Shown here piece by piece: positions 32,383-41,854 of a stretch of 52,180 bases of DNA. Where the stretch lies: contig JABZIZ010000018.1 of the NCBI GenBank assembly GCA_015258065.1, positions 1 through 52,180 on the forward strand, written 5' to 3'. Within the stretch, counting starts at the first letter, position 1; each line of letters starts with the position of its first letter. This DNA comes from Lachnospiraceae bacterium (GTDB lineage Bacteria; Bacillota; Clostridia; Lachnospirales; Lachnospiraceae). A program made the position numbers and the translations under genes. Below the pieces are notes generated by a model. That model made no database searches. It was not told where the DNA came from and worked only from the letters and a program-made list of their open reading frames with translations.

Positions 32383-33123
32383 ATGCAAAATGAAAACATA
32401 TTGGAAGGCAGACATGCGGTATTGGAAGCCTTCCGCGCCGGAGAAACCATAGACAAACTTTATATTCTGGACGGCTGTCATGACGGCCCCTTAGAGAACA
32501 TCAGAAGAGAGGCGAAGAAGCAGAACACGATGATTCGCTTTGTCACCAGGGAGCGTCTGGATCAGCTCTCCGAAACGGGGAAGCATCAGGGCGTGGTTGC
32601 GCAGACAGCGAGTTTTGCTTATGCGGAGATCGACGATATCTTTGCGCTGGCAAAAAAAAGAGGAGAGGAGCCCTTCGTTTTTTTGCTGGATGAAATTGAG
32701 GATCCGCATAATCTCGGCGCCATCATAAGGAGCGCCAATGTTTGCGGGGCACACGGCGTGATTATTCCGAAGAACCGGGCGGCGCTCTTAACGGCTGCGG
32801 TGGCAAGGGCCAGTGCAGGGGCGATCAGTTACACGCCGGTGGTGAAGGTGACGAACCTGTCGAAGACGATCGAGGAATTAAAGGAGAGAGGGCTCTGGCT
32901 CGTTTGCGCCGACATGGAGGGAGAACCCATGTACCGCTTGAAGCTCACCGGACCGATCGGACTGGTCATCGGCAATGAGGGAAGCGGCGTTTCTTCCCTT
33001 GTAAAAAAGCACTGTGACATGATGGCTGCCATTCCCATGAAGGGAGAAATCTCTTCCCTGAACGCTTCGGTTGCGGCAGGCGTTCTGGCTTATGAAATCG
33101 TCAGGCAGCGACTGGCGCTTTAG
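32383..33123 (+). CDS. rlmB: 23S rRNA (guanosine-2251-2'-O)-methyltransferase RlmB
   Basis: 246 residues. SpoU-type knotted methyltransferase with an N-terminal substrate-binding domain (ILEGRHAVLEAFRAGETIDK) and the three family motifs LDEIEDPHNLGAIIRSA, VIGNEGSGVSSLV and IPMKGEISSLNASVAAGVLA. ATG 32383 with AGAGGAG upstream fits the family; an earlier open frame lacks homology. In Bacillus rlmB lies close to sigH; here about 9.8 kb of peptide-use genes lie between it and a SigH-like gene. Confidence 0.93.
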   Translation: MQNENILEGRHAVLEAFRAGETIDKLYILDGCHDGPLENIRREAKKQNTMIRFVTRERLDQLSETGKHQGVVAQTASFAYAEIDDIFALAKKRGEEPFVFLLDEIEDPHNLGAIIRSANVCGAHGVIIPKNRAALLTAAVARASAGAISYTPVVKVTNLSKTIEELKERGLWLVCADMEGEPMYRLKLTGPIGLVIGNEGSGVSSLVKKHCDMMAAIPMKGEISSLNASVAAGVLAYEIVRQRLAL

Positions 33124-33266
33124 ACCGGAAGGGGACCTGATAGGAGAATGGGGCAACAGCAACCCCGGAAGGAAGAATCGTAGTCGCCATGGAAGACATG
33201 GAAACAGAAGCAATGGAAGGATAAAGGATCGATCGTAGTGAGTAGTGGAAACAGAAGGGAGACACG

Positions 33267-34970
33267 ATGAAATTTAAAGACATGAAGTATGAGCGTATTT
33301 CGGTAGAGGAGATTGCGAAAGAGGAGAAGGAGCTGATTCAGGCTTTCAAAGAAGCGAAGAGCTTTGAGGAAGCGGATCAGATTTTTTTGAAACAGAATGC
33401 ACTGGACGGGCATGTAAACTCGATGCAAGTGCTGGCGAGTATCCGCCATTCCATCAATACGGAAGATCCGTTCTATGATGCAGAAGAAAGCTACTGGAAC
33501 CAGGCTTCTCCGCAGATTAACGAGTATTACCAGGAATTCACCAAGGCACTGCTGGCTTCCCCCTTCCGGGCGGAGCTGGAAAAGAAATACGGAAAGATTG
33601 TCTTCATGAATGCGGAGATTGCGCTGAAGACGTTTTCACCTGCCATTATCCCGATGCTGCAAAAGGAAAATGAGCTGGTGAACACTTACGAGAAACTCTT
33701 AGCCAGTGCGCAGGTTCCTTTTGAAGGGAAGAAATACACGCTTTCCCAGATGACCCTGTTTAAAAACGACAAAGATGATGAGAGACGTCTTGCCGCCTGG
33801 AAGGCGGAGGGGCAGTGGTACAAGGACAATCAAAACCAGCTGGATGAAATCTATGATCAGATGGTGCACCTGCGCGATGAGATGGGAAAGAAGCTGGGCT
33901 ACGACGACTTTGTGAAGCTGGGTTATTACCGCATGAACCGGAACTGCTATGACAAGGCGGATGTGGAAAAGTTCCGGGAAGCTGTTGTCAAATATGTGGT
34001 TCCTGTGGCGGCGAAGGTGTACGAGAGACAGGCAAAGCGTCTTGGGAAAACCTACCCGATGAGCTATGCGGACAATGCCATCGAGTTCCGCAGCGGAAAT
34101 CCGAAGCCGGTGGGGAAACCGGAGGATATCGTGGCAGCCGGTAAGAAATTCTATGAGTGGCGCTCTCCGGAAACCAGGGAATTCTTCGATCACATGCTGG
34201 ATGATGAGCTGATGGATCTGCTTTCTGCCAAGGGAAAGCAGGGAGGCGGGTATTGCACCAGCATTCTGGATTATAAAACGCCCTTCATTTTTGCCAACTT
34301 CAATGGAACACAGGGAGATGTGGAAGTCATCACGCACGAGGCGGGGCATGCCTTTGCCGCCTATTTGAACCGGAATCGCATCCCTTTTGCAACCATCTGG
34401 CCGGGGATGGAGGCCTGTGAAGTGCACTCCATGTCAATGGAATTTTTTGCCGAGGCTTTCTCTAAGGAATTCTTCGGGGAGGATGCCAGAAAATATGATT
34501 ACTCTCATCTGACCGGGGCGCTCACCTTCCTTCCTTACGGGACGATGGTGGACCACTTCCAGCATATCGTCTATGAGAATCCTGATATGACGCCTGCGGA
34601 ACGTCATGCGAAATGGAAGGAACTGATTGGCATTTACCAGCCATGGATGAAGCTGGACGGTGAGATTCCCTTCTATGCCGAGGGAGAAGGCTGGCAGAGA
34701 CAGCACCATATCTATTCCATGCCGTTTTATTATATCGACTATTGTCTGGCACAGACGGTCGCACTGGAATTCTGGGAGTTACGCAGAAAGGACGACCAAA
34801 ACGCTTGGGAACACTACATGGCTTATACGAAACAGGGGGGGAGCGTTCCCTTTACGGAACTGTTAAAAAATGCCGGGATGAAGAGCCCGTTTGATGAGAG
34901 TTGTTTAAGAGAGGTCTGCGAAACGGCAGCAAGATATCTGGATCAATATGACCTGACGGGAATCGAATAA
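33267..34970 (+). CDS. M3-family oligoendopeptidase (PepF-like)
   Basis: 567 residues, cytoplasmic zinc peptidase. Zinc site THEAGHAFAAY with His357, Glu358, His361 and a distal Glu in EVHSMSMEFF; also GGYCTSILDYKTPFIFANFN and the C-terminal FYYIDYCLAQTVALEFWEL, typical of M3B enzymes. It cleaves peptides of about 6-20 residues and probably processes peptides brought in by the Opp importer two genes downstream. GAAGGGAG precedes ATG 33267. The 143-bp upstream gap shows nothing recognised. Confidence 0.93.
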   Translation: MKFKDMKYERISVEEIAKEEKELIQAFKEAKSFEEADQIFLKQNALDGHVNSMQVLASIRHSINTEDPFYDAEESYWNQASPQINEYYQEFTKALLASPFRAELEKKYGKIVFMNAEIALKTFSPAIIPMLQKENELVNTYEKLLASAQVPFEGKKYTLSQMTLFKNDKDDERRLAAWKAEGQWYKDNQNQLDEIYDQMVHLRDEMGKKLGYDDFVKLGYYRMNRNCYDKADVEKFREAVVKYVVPVAAKVYERQAKRLGKTYPMSYADNAIEFRSGNPKPVGKPEDIVAAGKKFYEWRSPETREFFDHMLDDELMDLLSAKGKQGGGYCTSILDYKTPFIFANFNGTQGDVEVITHEAGHAFAAYLNRNRIPFATIWPGMEACEVHSMSMEFFAEAFSKEFFGEDARKYDYSHLTGALTFLPYGTMVDHFQHIVYENPDMTPAERHAKWKELIGIYQPWMKLDGEIPFYAEGEGWQRQHHIYSMPFYYIDYCLAQTVALEFWELRRKDDQNAWEHYMAYTKQGGSVPFTELLKNAGMKSPFDESCLREVCETAARYLDQYDLTGIE

Positions 34971-34971
34971 G

Positions 34972-35493
34972 ATGGGGATGTTTCGCTCTCCCTATGACAG
35001 GGGAGGGGTGTTGTCGGCAGAGGCGCAGCAGGAGAGAAAGAAGATCTATCAAGACGCGAGAGCGGAAGAGGTGCGCAAGCGGGAAAAGTTGCAACTGTTT
35101 CTGCTCTATCTTGCGGAAATTCCCGTGATGCTTCTGCCGGGGTTTCTGGCTGGAGCGGCGGTCTCTCATACCGCCCTCCTGCTGTTTCCCTATACACTGG
35201 AGGTCATCTGTGTTGTTACTTCGGGTATTTCCCTTTTTCAGTATGGAAGGCTTGGGAAGGAGATCCATGGCATGACTTATAAAAGCGTCATTCTTTCCCT
35301 GCAAATGCGTGTGATGCTTTCTCTCTTAGGGGGTGGGACCTTCTTAGTCCTGCAGTGTATCTGGATGATTTTACATAGAAGGAACCTGACCGGAGCGGAA
35401 GGAGCGGTTCTACTTGCACAGCTGATTTTTACAGGCGTATCGACTTGTTTTGCAAAAAAGGTGAAGCAGACCGTTCGGAATTGGACGTTGTAA
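34972..35493 (+). CDS. Small membrane protein of unknown function
   Basis: 173 residues. A basic, charged N-terminus of about 40 residues is followed by four predicted membrane helices (around LFLLYLAEIPVMLLPGFLAG, TALLLFPYTLEVICVVTSGI, MLSLLGGGTFLVLQCIWMIL and AVLLAQLIFTGVSTCF). I do not recognise the family. It starts 1 bp after the peptidase stop, so it is co-transcribed with it. Its last codons overlap the -35 of the oppA promoter. Confidence 0.65.
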   Translation: MGMFRSPYDRGGVLSAEAQQERKKIYQDARAEEVRKREKLQLFLLYLAEIPVMLLPGFLAGAAVSHTALLLFPYTLEVICVVTSGISLFQYGRLGKEIHGMTYKSVILSLQMRVMLSLLGGGTFLVLQCIWMILHRRNLTGAEGAVLLAQLIFTGVSTCFAKKVKQTVRNWTL

Positions 35494-35516
35494 AATCGTT
35501 TTTTTTATCTTATAAT
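35488..35516 (+). promoter_or_regulatory. Promoter of the opp operon
   Basis: TTGTAA (35488-35493), 17-bp spacer, TATAAT (35511-35516), 47 bp before oppA; AAGGAGG ribosome site follows. Confidence 0.6.
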
Positions 35517-35562
35517 CAAAAAGATTGTTTCATTAGAAACTTGATTTAAGGAGGAAGCCATT

Positions 35563-37884
35563 ATGAAAAAGAGACAACGAATTGTCGCTTCAGTGATGAC
35601 AGCGGCAATGACTCTTTCACTGCTGGCAGGATGTGGTGCATCCGGGAACAACGGTGGAGGAGCGAGTCAGGGGGGTGCATCGAGTGAAGCATCCGGTGAT
35701 ACGACCGGAAGTAAGACGGGCACTCTGGTCTTTGCGCAGGACGAAATGCAGGAGAAATTCTCACCCTTCTTTGCGGAAACCGTTCCGGATCGTACGATTA
35801 CGGATCTTTCCGATGTGACTCTGTTGACAACGGACAGAACGGGTGCCATTGTCTACAAGGGAATCGAAGGGGAAAAGAGAGAATACAACGGAAAGGAATA
35901 TACTTACCGTGGAATTTCCGACCTGGATGTCAAGGAGAACAAGGACGGCACGGTCGATTATAATTTCACACTCAAAGACGGCGTGAAATTTGCCGATGGG
36001 CAGCCGTTAACCGTGGATGATGTCATCTTTACCCTGTATGTGCTTGCCGATCCGACTTATGACGGCGCCGCTACGCTCTTTTCTCTTCCGATCAAGGGAA
36101 TGGAAGAATACAGAAGCGGTGTAGATACACTTTTCAATTTAATGACCAAGGCGGGAGAGAACAACAAAGATTTCTCCAAGTGGACAGAGGATCAGCAGAA
36201 GAAATTCTGGACCGATTATAACAAGGCTGCAGAAGCTTTTGTAAAAGAAATCGTAGATACCTGTGTCGCCAACGGCCTGAACAAGGAAGGCGATTCCATC
36301 TCCGCCGTGGCTGCCAACTACGGTTATGAAGGCCTCAAGAGCGATGCAACCGCAATGGACTTCTTCAATGCCATGGTCAAGAAGTATGACGGAGACGTGG
36401 TGGCGATGTCCAAGGCGGAGAGCGCTGGCTCTCAGTTTACCGATCTGATGGATAGCTACAAAGAATTTGCAGTCGGTGTTTCGACCGGTAAATCCGCCCC
36501 GAATATCACCGGAATCCAGAAGACCGGCAAGAATACATTTAAGATTACGGCAACCAAGGTGGATGCACAGATGATCTACCAGTTGTCGACGGATATTGCA
36601 CCTCTGCATTATTACGGGGATCCTTCCAAATACAATTATGACAAGAACGAGTTCGGCTTCCCCAAGGGTGACCTTTCCTCCGTCCGTGCCAAGACGACGA
36701 AACCGCTCGGTGCAGGTCCTTATACCTTCGAGAAGTATGAGAACGGCACGGTAACCATGAAGGCGAACAAAGAATATTTTGACGGCGTTCCCAAGATTGC
36801 AAACGTGAGAATCACCGCCATGGCCAAGTCGGATTATGTGAACTCGATTGTGACCGGCACATCGGATGTCAACAATCCGGATTTCACAAACGAAAATGCA
36901 GATGCGATCAAGAAGGCGAACAGCAATGGAGAGCTTTCCGGCGACAAGATCAAGACGGTTTCCGTGGATGCGCTGGGCTATGGTTACATCGGTATCAATA
37001 CGCACAATGTTTCTGTCAACAAGGAGCCGGGCAGTGAAGCTTCCAAGGATCTCCGCAAGGCTTTTGCAACCATCTTCGCAGCTTACCGCGATCTGGCAAT
37101 CAGCACTTACTACGGCGATCGTGCCAGCGTAATCAACTACCCGATTTCCAATACTTCCTGGGCAGCTCCGCAGCCGACGGACGATGGTTATGAAGTTGCC
37201 TTCTCCAAGGACGTGGACGGCAATCCGATTTATACCTCCGGTATGAAGGATGAGGACAAATATGCAGCAGCCAAGAAGGCGGCGCTCGGATATTTCAAGG
37301 CGGCCGGCTATACTGTGAAAGATGGCAAGATTACTGCAGCTCCCAAGGGCGCCAAGATGGAATACGAAGTCATGGTTCCCGGTGGCGGAACCGGAGATCA
37401 TCCGTCCTTCATGATTATGACGGAAGCGCAGAAGGCTCTCAAAGAGATCGGCATGAAGCTCACCGTCAATGATCTGTCCAACGCCAGTGATTTGTGGAAT
37501 AAATTGCAGGCGCATCAGGCAGAAATGTGGTGTGCAGCCTGGCAGGCAACGCCGGATCCGGATATGTACCAGATTTATTACTCCGATACAAAGAACGGTG
37601 GCAAACAGCCGGGCGGTTCCAATTATATGTATCAGATCGAAGATAAGGATCTGGATGATATGATCGTACAGGCCAGAGAGTCCACCGATCAGGAATATCG
37701 TAAAACGATTTATAAGGCTTGCCTCGACAAGATTGTCGATTGGGCTTGCGAGGTTCCGGTATACCAGAGACAGGAAGTCACAATCTTCAGTGCCGAAAGA
37801 ATCAAAGAAGATACCATTACTCCGGACATGACTTCTTATTACAAGTGGTATGCGGAAATCAACAACATGCAGTTAACAAAATAA
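35563..37884 (+). CDS. oppA: Oligopeptide-binding lipoprotein (OppA/DppA type)
   Basis: 773 residues, SBP_bac_5 family, longer than the usual 540-600. Signal peptide with lipobox LAGC (Cys24), Gly/Ser linker, then the family core YNFTLKDGVKFADGQPLTVD, PLGAGPYTFEKYENGTVTMK and the C-terminal AAWQATPDPDMYQIYYSDTK. The extra length is mainly an alpha-rich insertion of about 120-150 residues (roughly 185-300, EEYRSGVDTLFNLMTKAGEN onward). It should deliver peptides to OppBCDF. Two hairpins after the stop could make it more abundant than the membrane parts. Confidence 0.93.
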   Translation: MKKRQRIVASVMTAAMTLSLLAGCGASGNNGGGASQGGASSEASGDTTGSKTGTLVFAQDEMQEKFSPFFAETVPDRTITDLSDVTLLTTDRTGAIVYKGIEGEKREYNGKEYTYRGISDLDVKENKDGTVDYNFTLKDGVKFADGQPLTVDDVIFTLYVLADPTYDGAATLFSLPIKGMEEYRSGVDTLFNLMTKAGENNKDFSKWTEDQQKKFWTDYNKAAEAFVKEIVDTCVANGLNKEGDSISAVAANYGYEGLKSDATAMDFFNAMVKKYDGDVVAMSKAESAGSQFTDLMDSYKEFAVGVSTGKSAPNITGIQKTGKNTFKITATKVDAQMIYQLSTDIAPLHYYGDPSKYNYDKNEFGFPKGDLSSVRAKTTKPLGAGPYTFEKYENGTVTMKANKEYFDGVPKIANVRITAMAKSDYVNSIVTGTSDVNNPDFTNENADAIKKANSNGELSGDKIKTVSVDALGYGYIGINTHNVSVNKEPGSEASKDLRKAFATIFAAYRDLAISTYYGDRASVINYPISNTSWAAPQPTDDGYEVAFSKDVDGNPIYTSGMKDEDKYAAAKKAALGYFKAAGYTVKDGKITAAPKGAKMEYEVMVPGGGTGDHPSFMIMTEAQKALKEIGMKLTVNDLSNASDLWNKLQAHQAEMWCAAWQATPDPDMYQIYYSDTKNGGKQPGGSNYMYQIEDKDLDDMIVQARESTDQEYRKTIYKACLDKIVDWACEVPVYQRQEVTIFSAERIKEDTITPDMTSYYKWYAEINNMQLTK

Positions 37885-37908
37885 AAACAGATCACTGCTG
37901 TTGACCTT

Positions 37909-37942
37909 TCAGGGAAAGGCTTGCATAGAGAACCTTCCCTGA
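37909..37942 (+). terminator. Hairpin between oppA and oppB (first)
   Basis: TCAGGGAAAGG (37909-37919) pairs with CCTTCCCTGA (37933-37942) with one bulged A. No T-run follows, so it is more likely an mRNA-stabilising stem than a terminator. Confidence 0.45.
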
Positions 37943-37995
37943 GAGGAAAAATAGAATCAAGCGGAATTCGTTCCGTTCATGTTGTTTTTCGGGTG

Positions 37996-38033
37996 AAACC
38001 GCATTTCCTGAAATTCGAAGGAATGCGGTTTTT
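37996..38033 (+). terminator. Terminator/attenuator between oppA and oppB (second)
   Basis: AAACCGCATTTCC (from 37996) pairs with GGAATGCGGTTT (38020-38031) with one bulged T, followed by more T. Partial termination here would lower expression of oppBCDF relative to oppA. Confidence 0.7.
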
Positions 38034-38090
38034 CCCAGAATAAAATTAGATGCTGGAAAATAGGCACCTTATTGGAAGAGCAGGTTCTCA

Positions 38091-39077
38091 GTGAAAAAAT
38101 ATATTATCAAACGTTTACTTTGGTCCGTAGTGATTCTCTTCATCGTTGCTTTTTTGCTCTATGTGCTGATGCGCAGTTTGCCGACCTCTTATCTGGAGCA
38201 GATCGCCAGACAGAAATCGCAACAACCGGGTTCTAAAAGCTTCGAAGAATGGATGCAACAACTGCAGGCTACTTATGGAATGGACAAGGGAATCGTTCCG
38301 GGCTTCTTTTCCTGGTTGGGGAAGGCAGCAAGGGGTGATTTCGGAGACAGTTGGAAATACACGGTTCCGGTAACGCAGAAATTTGCAGATTGTGTCGCAA
38401 TTTCTTTCTGGATGAGTCTGGTGGTTATGATTCTGGAAATGCTGATTTCCATCCCGCTCGGAATTATCGCCGCTACCAGGCAATATTCGATGACGGACAA
38501 CGTCATCTCTGTGATTGCACTGGCAGGAATTTCTCTTCCGACTTTCTTTACCGCATCTTTGTTAAAGCTCGCTTTTGCGGTCAAATTACGGTGGTTTGAT
38601 TTGAGTGGTTTGACCGGACGAAACCATGACTTTCTCTCCCCGGCAGGGCAGAGATGGGATATTGCCATGCACATGGTGCTTCCGATCCTCACACTTTTAA
38701 TTGCCAGCATCGGATCCTATATGAGATACATCCGAACCAATATGCTGGAAGTGCTGAATTCGGATTACATTCGCACGGCAAGAGCAAAGGGGCTTTCCGA
38801 GAGACGCGTCATCTATCACCATGCGTTTCGCAATACCCTGATTACGCTTGTGACCATCTGGGGGACATCGCTGCCGGCTCTGTTTTCGGGTGCCATGATT
38901 ACGGAGCAGCTCTTTTCGATTCCGGGCATCGGTTATATCTCTTATCAGGCCATGATTGCAGGGGACATTCCCTTCTCTATGTTTTATCTGGTCTTCATTG
39001 CGGTTCTAACCCTGATCGGCAATCTGCTGACTGATATTCTGTATGCCGTGGTGGATCCGCGTGTTCGCATTGCATAA
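38091..39077 (+). CDS. oppB: Oligopeptide ABC permease OppB
   Basis: 328 residues, about six membrane helices. Typical OppB/DppB pattern: KYIIKRLLWSVVILFIVAFL at the N-terminus, a loop with YGMDKGIVPGFFSWL and GDFGDSW, the coupling region LEVLNSDYIRTARAKGLSER, then TEQLFSIPGIGYISYQAM and the ending DILYAVVDPRVRI. The start is GTG 38091 with GGAAGAG upstream; no better ATG exists. Confidence 0.94.
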   Translation: MKKYIIKRLLWSVVILFIVAFLLYVLMRSLPTSYLEQIARQKSQQPGSKSFEEWMQQLQATYGMDKGIVPGFFSWLGKAARGDFGDSWKYTVPVTQKFADCVAISFWMSLVVMILEMLISIPLGIIAATRQYSMTDNVISVIALAGISLPTFFTASLLKLAFAVKLRWFDLSGLTGRNHDFLSPAGQRWDIAMHMVLPILTLLIASIGSYMRYIRTNMLEVLNSDYIRTARAKGLSERRVIYHHAFRNTLITLVTIWGTSLPALFSGAMITEQLFSIPGIGYISYQAMIAGDIPFSMFYLVFIAVLTLIGNLLTDILYAVVDPRVRIA

Positions 39078-39092
39078 GAAAGGAGGAGAGAC

Positions 39093-40649
39093 ATGTCTGA
39101 TACAGAAAAGAATGCGATGAGTCAAAATAATAGTAATGATAAATTCAGTTTGAATGATGATCGCCGCGTGAAAGTGCTTTCCCCCGGTGCAATGGTGGCA
39201 AAGAGGTTCTTCAGGAACCGGATTGCGGTCATCGGTCTGGTGGTTTTGGTTCTCATGTTTGTTTTTTCCTTCATCGGGGGAGCCATTTCTCCCTATGGAG
39301 AGTCCCAGCTTTTTTATCGGGATAACAAGCAGAGCCAGAAATATGCCGGTGTGAAGGTGAATACGGAGCTTCGATATCAGCAGGCTTCCAAGGATGCGTT
39401 TCCTGCTCTTGCACAGGCGCAGTTCGTGCTTGCAAGAGGGAAGAAGCAGACCGAATTTGCTTCCGGTGATACGAAATATACCTACGAAGAGGCAGGCAAA
39501 GATTTCTACCTGATCAGAAAAAGCGGGAGTACAGATCCGGTTGCTTTTGCCGCAATCGATACGGTCACATCTTCAGATGGGGTGACCAAGCTTCCTTTTT
39601 CCTTCCAGGTGGCTGCGCTCAAGGCATTCACCAATGAAGAAAAAGCTTTTGAAGAGGGCGGAGATTCTTACCAGATCGAATCGGACGGCACGGTGACAAA
39701 GGATGGAAAGCCATACGCCTATGCCAGCCGCTATGTCTTAAATGCCATCATGTCGGACGTGACTTTTTCGAAAGAGTTCAAAGAAGAGTTGATTGCGGAC
39801 ATTGATGCCGGAAAAAAAGAATTTACTTTCAAAGAGAAAAATGGAGAAGAGGCAAAGTACAACATTGAATTTGATGCCCCTTCCAAGGCCTATATCATTA
39901 AGCAAACGAGAGAGCAGCGGGTTTATGATACCTATTCCTCGCCAAGCAAAAAGCATTTGCTCGGGACGGATAAGAATGGTATGGACATGCTCACCAGGCT
40001 GATGTACGGAGGCAGGGTTTCCCTTTATATTGGCTTCATTGTGGTCTTTATCGAGACGTTTATCGGGATGATCATGGGTGGTGTTTCCGGTTATTTCGGC
40101 GGATGGGTCGACAATTTAATCATGAGAATCGTGGATGTCTTTTACTGTATTCCCTCCATCCCCATCTACATCATCATCGGTGCCGCCATGGATGCGCTCC
40201 GTGTAGACCCGCAGATCAGAATGGTATACCTGATGCTGATTCTGGGCTTCTTTGGCTGGCCTTCCATTACCAGACTGGTCAGAGGGCAGATCCTTACGCT
40301 GAGAGAGCAGGAGTTCATGACAGCGGCGGAAGCGACCGGAATCAAACCGATCAACCGGATTTTTAGGCATCTTCTTCCGAACGTCATTCCGCAGCTGATC
40401 GTCACCTGTACGATGAGTCTGGGTGGTGTGATCCTGACGGAGGCGGTCCTTTCCTTCCTTGGTCTGGGAGTAAAGTTCCCGTTTGCCTCTTGGGGTAATA
40501 TCATCAATGATGTGAATAATACTTATGTTCTCAGCAACTATCTCTTTATCTGGGTGCCTGCAGGTGTTTGCCTGCTGCTTACGGTTCTCGCCTTCAACCT
40601 TGTGGGTGACGGCCTGAGAGACGCCTTTGATCCGAAGATGAAGCGGTAA
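39093..40649 (+). CDS. oppC: Oligopeptide ABC permease OppC with a large extracytoplasmic insertion
   Basis: 518 residues against about 300 for ordinary OppC. After TM1 (about 44-68, FRNRIAVIGLVVLVLMFVFS) comes SPYGESQLFYRD, where the next family landmark (HLLGTDKNGMDMLTRLMYGG) would normally follow closely. Instead about 205 hydrophilic residues (about 75-285) rich in Lys, Glu, Asp and Thr intervene before it. The remaining five helices and coupling motif (EFMTAAEATGIKPINRIFRH) are normal. Because it lies between TM1 and TM2 the insert should face outward, next to OppA. AGGAGG precedes the ATG. Confidence 0.9.
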   Translation: MSDTEKNAMSQNNSNDKFSLNDDRRVKVLSPGAMVAKRFFRNRIAVIGLVVLVLMFVFSFIGGAISPYGESQLFYRDNKQSQKYAGVKVNTELRYQQASKDAFPALAQAQFVLARGKKQTEFASGDTKYTYEEAGKDFYLIRKSGSTDPVAFAAIDTVTSSDGVTKLPFSFQVAALKAFTNEEKAFEEGGDSYQIESDGTVTKDGKPYAYASRYVLNAIMSDVTFSKEFKEELIADIDAGKKEFTFKEKNGEEAKYNIEFDAPSKAYIIKQTREQRVYDTYSSPSKKHLLGTDKNGMDMLTRLMYGGRVSLYIGFIVVFIETFIGMIMGGVSGYFGGWVDNLIMRIVDVFYCIPSIPIYIIIGAAMDALRVDPQIRMVYLMLILGFFGWPSITRLVRGQILTLREQEFMTAAEATGIKPINRIFRHLLPNVIPQLIVTCTMSLGGVILTEAVLSFLGLGVKFPFASWGNIINDVNNTYVLSNYLFIWVPAGVCLLLTVLAFNLVGDGLRDAFDPKMKR

Positions 40650-40686
40650 ACTGGAAGCGCATACTATAAAGAATTGAGGAAATCAG

Positions 40687-41832
40687 ATGGCAAGAGATGA
40701 CGGTTATCTTTCCGCGAAAGAGTCACGGAGGATATCGAAGGAAAACAAAAAAATCACATCGAAGCTCGAAAAGCAAAGGAAGCGCAGAAACGTTCCCGAG
40801 AGCGAATATTTAACGAAGATGAGAGACGAGAACAATACCGTCGAATTCGAAGACCTGCATACCTATTTTTATACAGATGCCGGTACGGTGAAGAGTGTGG
40901 ACAGCGTCACCTTCGACGTGCCGATGGGAAAGACGGTTGGGGTAGTGGGAGAATCCGGCTGCGGCAAGTCCGTGACCAGTCTCTCTCTCATGCAGCTTTT
41001 GCAACGTCCGCAGGGACAGGTGGTGAAGGGCTCCATTCGTCTGAACACAGGAGATAAGGTCTATGAGATCACAAAGACACCGGAGCAGACCATGCAGCAT
41101 CTGCGCGGGAACTTCATGTCCATGATCTTTCAGGAGCCGATGACTTCGCTCAATCCCGTTTTTAAGATCGGTGATCAGGTGGATGAAGTCACGCTCTTTC
41201 ATAAAAACGAATACAAAACCAAGGAAGAGATCAAAAATCGTACGATTGAACTTCTCGAAATGGTCGGCATTGCAAACAGCAAAGGGGTATACGACATGTA
41301 TCCCCATGAGCTGTCCGGCGGAATGAGACAGCGTGTCATGATCGCAATGGCGCTTGCCTGTTCTCCCAGACTGATTATCGCAGATGAGCCGACCACCGCC
41401 CTGGATGTGACCATCCAGGCGCAGATCCTGGATCTGTTGCAGGGCTTAAAAGACAAGATCAATTCGTCTATCATGCTGATTACCCATGATCTGGGCGTGA
41501 TTGCGGAGATGGCGGATTATGTTGTCGTCATGTACTCCGGTCGTGTGGTGGAAGCAGGGACGGCGAAGGAGATCTTTTCGAATCCGGCGCATCCGTATAC
41601 CATTGGTCTGATGGCTTCCAAGCCGGTTGTAGGCAAGGAAGTGGATAAGCTCTATTCCATTCCCGGCAAGGTGCCCAATCCGATCAATATGCCGAATTAT
41701 TGTTATTTCCGCGATCGCTGTGACCGCCGTATGGAGTGCTGTAACGGTGCCTATCCGAAGGAAATCTGGCTCTCTCAAACCCATCGGGTGAGCTGCTACC
41801 GTTTTGATCCGGATTTTAATGGAAAAGCATGA
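40687..41832 (+). CDS. oppD: Oligopeptide ABC ATPase OppD
   Basis: 381 residues. Canonical Walker A GESGCGKS, signature LSGGMRQRVMIAMAL, Walker B IADEPTTALD and H-loop ITHDLGV, plus the C-terminal OppD/F extension with cysteines (CYFRDRCDRRMECC) that in homologues can bind an Fe-S cluster. The N-terminus has an extra very basic stretch of about 45 residues (ISKENKKITSKLEKQRKRRN) before the ATPase domain. TGAGGAAATCAG precedes ATG 40687. Confidence 0.94.
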   Translation: MARDDGYLSAKESRRISKENKKITSKLEKQRKRRNVPESEYLTKMRDENNTVEFEDLHTYFYTDAGTVKSVDSVTFDVPMGKTVGVVGESGCGKSVTSLSLMQLLQRPQGQVVKGSIRLNTGDKVYEITKTPEQTMQHLRGNFMSMIFQEPMTSLNPVFKIGDQVDEVTLFHKNEYKTKEEIKNRTIELLEMVGIANSKGVYDMYPHELSGGMRQRVMIAMALACSPRLIIADEPTTALDVTIQAQILDLLQGLKDKINSSIMLITHDLGVIAEMADYVVVMYSGRVVEAGTAKEIFSNPAHPYTIGLMASKPVVGKEVDKLYSIPGKVPNPINMPNYCYFRDRCDRRMECCNGAYPKEIWLSQTHRVSCYRFDPDFNGKA

Positions 41833-41854
41833 GCAAAGGAAAGAAAACGAGGAA

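Noticed and set aside
36139..37515. Minus-strand open frame (458 codons) opposite oppA
   Set aside because: Antisense to the conserved binding-protein core; composition reflects codon bias of the plus-strand gene; no promoter or ribosome site.
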